Assembly: GCF_000024985.1 (NCBI RefSeq)
Contig: NC_013523.1
Location: 2,232,001 to 2,296,000, forward strand
Source: Sphaerobacter thermophilus DSM 20745
Lineage (GTDB): Bacteria; Chloroflexota; Chloroflexia; Thermomicrobiales; Thermomicrobiaceae
Direction of reading: 5' to 3'
Length of the DNA stretch: 64,000 bases
Shown: one piece after another, positions 61,881 through 64,000 of the stretch
How the letters are laid out: each line of letters begins with the position of its first letter
Position numbering within the stretch: the stretch's first letter is position 1
Translations under genes and position numbers: made by a program
Notes under the pieces: generated by a model
The model's database searches: none
What the model was told of the DNA's origin: nothing
Seen by the model: the letters and a program-made list of their open reading frames with translations, nothing else

Positions 61881-63233
61881 GTGAGCCTGGATGAGCAGAA
61901 GCGATCCCCGGAGGCCACGCCCAGCGACGGCGAGACCGTTTCGCTGCTCGACCAACTCCGATACCTGGCGACCGAAGGCGACCTGGTGCCATACCTCCTC
62001 CAGGTGCCGCCCTCCCGCCTGGCCGCCATCGCCCGCGACCTCGGCGACGAGGTCTTCGGCGACCTGCTGGGAACCCTCGACCCGGCCGACGCGGCCGAGA
62101 TCTTGAGCCGGCTGGCCGTGGCCGACGCCGCCGACGTGCTGGAGGCCATGGCCCCGGACGAGGCGGCCGACGTGATGGGCGAGATCGCGCCGGAGGCGGC
62201 CGACCGCATCCTGATCGAGATGGAGCCGGTCGAGGCCGCCGAGCTGCGCGACCTGCTCACCTACCCGCCCGACACGGCGGGCGGGCGCATGACCCCGGCC
62301 TTCGTCTCGATCGCACCGGACCTGCGCGCCGACCAGGCGGTCCTCGCGCTGCGACGACTGGCACAGGAGGCCGAGGGAGTCACCTACGTCTATGTCACCG
62401 ACCCTCACGACCGGCTGCTCGGCGTCCTCTCGCTGCGCAACCTCGTCCTCAGCCCGCCCCACCGCCGGGTGGGCGACCTGATGGTCACCGACCTGGTGAC
62501 CGTGCCGGCCATGGCCGATCAGGAGGAAGCGGCCCACCTCCTGACGGAGAACAACCTGCTCGCACTCCCGGTGGTCGACGACCAGCGGCGCCTGCTCGGG
62601 ATCATCACCGCCGACGACGTGGCCGACATCCTCGCTCAGGAGGCCACTGAGGACATCACCCGGCTGGGTGCATCCGCACCGCTGGAGGAGCCATACCTAC
62701 GCGTGTCGCCGGTCGAACTCTGGCGCAAGCGGATCGTCTGGCTCTTCGTCCTCTTCCTGGCCCAGGCATACACCGGCACCGTGATGCAGTTCTTCGAGGC
62801 CGAGTTGGCCGAGGTCATCGCCCTCTCCTTCTTCATCCCGCTCCTGATCGGCACCGGCGGGAACGCCGGATCCCAGGTCGTGATGACCCTGGTGCGCGCC
62901 ATGACGCTCGGCGAGGTACGCTTCCGCGACCTGCCGCGCGTCGTCACCAAGGAGTTCGCGACCGGCCTGATGCTCGGGATCACCATGGCCGTCGCCACCT
63001 TCATCCGGGCGCTGATGCTGGACGTCGGCGTCGACGTCGGCATGGTCGTCGCCGCTGCGGTGACCGCGATCGTCGTCTGGGCCGCAGTGGTCGGTGCCAT
63101 CCTCCCGATGGTCCTGCGCCAGCTCAAGGTCGACCCGACCGTGGTCTCGGCGCCGTTCATCTCCACCCTCGTCGACGGCACCGGCCTCCTCATCTACTTC
63201 ACCATCGCCCGCATGGTGCTGCGGTTAGGGTGA
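61881..63233 (+). CDS. mgtE: Magnesium transporter MgtE
   Basis: A 450-residue Mg2+ channel. The MgtE-N superhelical domain (about 30-130) has repeats such as LDPADAAEILSRLAVADAADVLEAM. The CBS pair (about 135-255) contains DLMVTDLVTVP and GIITADDVADIL. The membrane domain has five helices with FIPLLIGTGGNAGSQ and the pore residues of the family. Intracellular Mg2+ gates the channel through the N and CBS domains. It starts at GTG with AAGGAGGGTCAGC upstream. Its end merges into a family B repeat. Confidence 0.95.
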   Translation: MSLDEQKRSPEATPSDGETVSLLDQLRYLATEGDLVPYLLQVPPSRLAAIARDLGDEVFGDLLGTLDPADAAEILSRLAVADAADVLEAMAPDEAADVMGEIAPEAADRILIEMEPVEAAELRDLLTYPPDTAGGRMTPAFVSIAPDLRADQAVLALRRLAQEAEGVTYVYVTDPHDRLLGVLSLRNLVLSPPHRRVGDLMVTDLVTVPAMADQEEAAHLLTENNLLALPVVDDQRRLLGIITADDVADILAQEATEDITRLGASAPLEEPYLRVSPVELWRKRIVWLFVLFLAQAYTGTVMQFFEAELAEVIALSFFIPLLIGTGGNAGSQVVMTLVRAMTLGEVRFRDLPRVVTKEFATGLMLGITMAVATFIRALMLDVGVDVGMVVAAAVTAIVVWAAVVGAILPMVLRQLKVDPTVVSAPFISTLVDGTGLLIYFTIARMVLRLG

Positions 63234-63361
63234 TGCGTGATGCGTCATGCGTTCCCCTCACTCGCGGCCCCTCTCGGACGGAGCCCATCAGGGGAGAGGG
63301 GATGGATACGCAATACGCACTACGAGTGACGTATGACGCATGACGTATGACGCATCACTCC
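63232..63361. repeat. Composite B-A-B repeat after mgtE
   Basis: Family B words (gatgcgtgatgcgtcatgcg, about 63232-63251) are followed by a family A subtype with ctcggacggagcccatcagg (63255-63302), then acgcaatacgcactacgag and acgtatgacgcatgacgtat words to 63358. The arrangement matches that after dinB and fills the gap between convergent mgtE and the uracil-DNA glycosylase gene. Confidence 0.75.
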
Positions 63362-64000
63362 CTATAACCCCCGCTCACGCCGGATGGCATCGAGGAGAGT
63401 GAGGGCGCGGTCGAGCAGTGCGCGGTGGGCGGGGACGTTGAGCCAGTGGCTGACGCCGGAGGGGTGCGGGAGCGGCACGACCACGGCGGTGCCGTGGGTG
63501 AACGACTGCCCGACGAGTTGGGCGAGCGGGCGGTTGCCCACGAAGTAGGTCGATGCGAGCCTGCCCAGCGCCAGGATCACCTCCGGCTGCACCAGCGCGA
63601 TCTCTCCCTCCAGGTGGGGGCGACAGAGTGCGATCTCCCGGGCCGACGGAGCGCGGTCGCCCTTGCCGGAGCGGCTCGGACCGGGGAAGCACTTGGTCAG
63701 CGAGGTGAGGTAGCAGCGCTCGTGCAGCGCGTCCTCAGGGAAGCCCGCCTGGGCTAGCCAGCGGCGGAGCGTCCGCCCGCTGGCGCCGGAGTAGGGGATC
63801 GGGTTCTCCTCCCGGTGCTCCGCCGGGGCCTGCCCGATCACCATAATGCGCTGCCCGGTGTGGCCGCGGAAGACTGGCCGTGATTCGGGGATGAACCCGG
63901 CGGCGACACATGCGGTGCAGGCCCGGATGGCCGCCTGGTGCGCTTCCAGCCGGCGTTGCCGGTCCTCGACCGTGATCCGCAGATCCTCCGCGACTCGGTG
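63362..64000 (-). CDS. Uracil-DNA glycosylase family protein, 5' end cut
   Basis: A glycosylase of the family 4/5-like uracil-DNA glycosylase superfamily, removing uracil from DNA. The frame stays open to the right edge, so the start is outside. Motif 1 is VIGQAPAEHREENP with IPYSGASGRTLRRWL, and the late motif is PLPHPSGVSHWLN. An upstream CTAC (CxxC) and C in YLTSLTKCFPG may bind an Fe-S cluster. ATG at 63844 is internal and not the true start, since coding signal with the CxxC continues upstream. Confidence 0.88.
   Translation of the reverse strand, partial: HRVAEDLRITVEDRQRRLEAHQAAIRACTACVAAGFIPESRPVFRGHTGQRIMVIGQAPAEHREENPIPYSGASGRTLRRWLAQAGFPEDALHERCYLTSLTKCFPGPSRSGKGDRAPSAREIALCRPHLEGEIALVQPEVILALGRLASTYFVGNRPLAQLVGQSFTHGTAVVVPLPHPSGVSHWLNVPAHRALLDRALTLLDAIRRERGL

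Overview
The window is a stretch of a high-GC bacterial chromosome with dense, short-spaced operons. Gene content points to an aerobic, probably thermophilic member of the Chloroflexota, most like Thermomicrobia/Sphaerobacter: a Thermus-like ba3 oxidase, arsenite methyltransferase, CbbQ/CbbO-type proteins, methylmalonyl-CoA enzymes, and families of C-rich dispersed repeats between genes. This assignment is inferred from gene content, not from a marker gene. No rRNA, tRNA, CRISPR array, insertion sequence or prophage was seen.

Layout. 1-6.0 kb (minus): a cell-shape and division operon mreD-mrdA-minC-minD-minE running into methylmalonyl-CoA epimerase and mutase (the mutase is cut by the left edge). 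6.4-10.3 kb: PfpI-like protein, CsaA-like protein, UppP, a flippase-like membrane protein and a secreted polysaccharide deacetylase. 10.3-11.4 kb: 1.1 kb without a convincing gene, ahead of an XRE regulator. 12-17.6 kb: nucleoside deaminase, reverse transsulfuration pair (CBS, cystathionine lyase/synthase) and acetyl-CoA synthetase. 17.7-25 kb (minus): two-component system, M16 protease, PncC, D-aminopeptidase, an orphan histidine kinase and a class A beta-lactamase-like protein. 25.3-30.9 kb: MFS transporter, a VKOR/DsbA disulfide-forming operon, AI-2E family permease and chromate transporter. 31-37.2 kb: arsenite methyltransferase behind a strong operator-bearing promoter, GAF/PAS histidine kinase, CoA-transferase and CocE-type hydrolase. 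37.3-41.5 kb: an SOS mutagenesis island (dinB, sigma-like factor, imuB, DUF6504) with two LexA-type boxes. 41.8-48.2 kb: MoxR/VWA pair and a ba3 cytochrome oxidase operon. 48.3-64 kb: ThDP enzyme, twin zinc-ribbon proteins, alpha/beta hydrolase, 2-oxoglutarate dehydrogenase E1/E2, FAD oxidoreductase, sugar ABC ATPase, SIS-domain sugar isomerase, MgtE and a uracil-DNA glycosylase cut by the right edge.

The most striking observation is at 27154-27897. The DsbA-like gene carries one in-frame TGA exactly where the first cysteine of the catalytic CxxC motif should be. The bases right after it fold into a two-part hairpin with the geometry of a bacterial SECIS element. Read as selenocysteine, the gene is intact, encodes a membrane-anchored Sec-Pro-Gly-Cys oxidoreductase, and overlaps a VKOR gene by four bases, giving a Sec-DsbA/VKOR disulfide-forming pair. 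Secondary observations are two LexA boxes that are exact reverse complements of each other, an inverted repeat overlapping the -10 box of arsM, a tandem pair of tiny zinc-ribbon proteins, and composite intergenic repeats arranged B-A-B.
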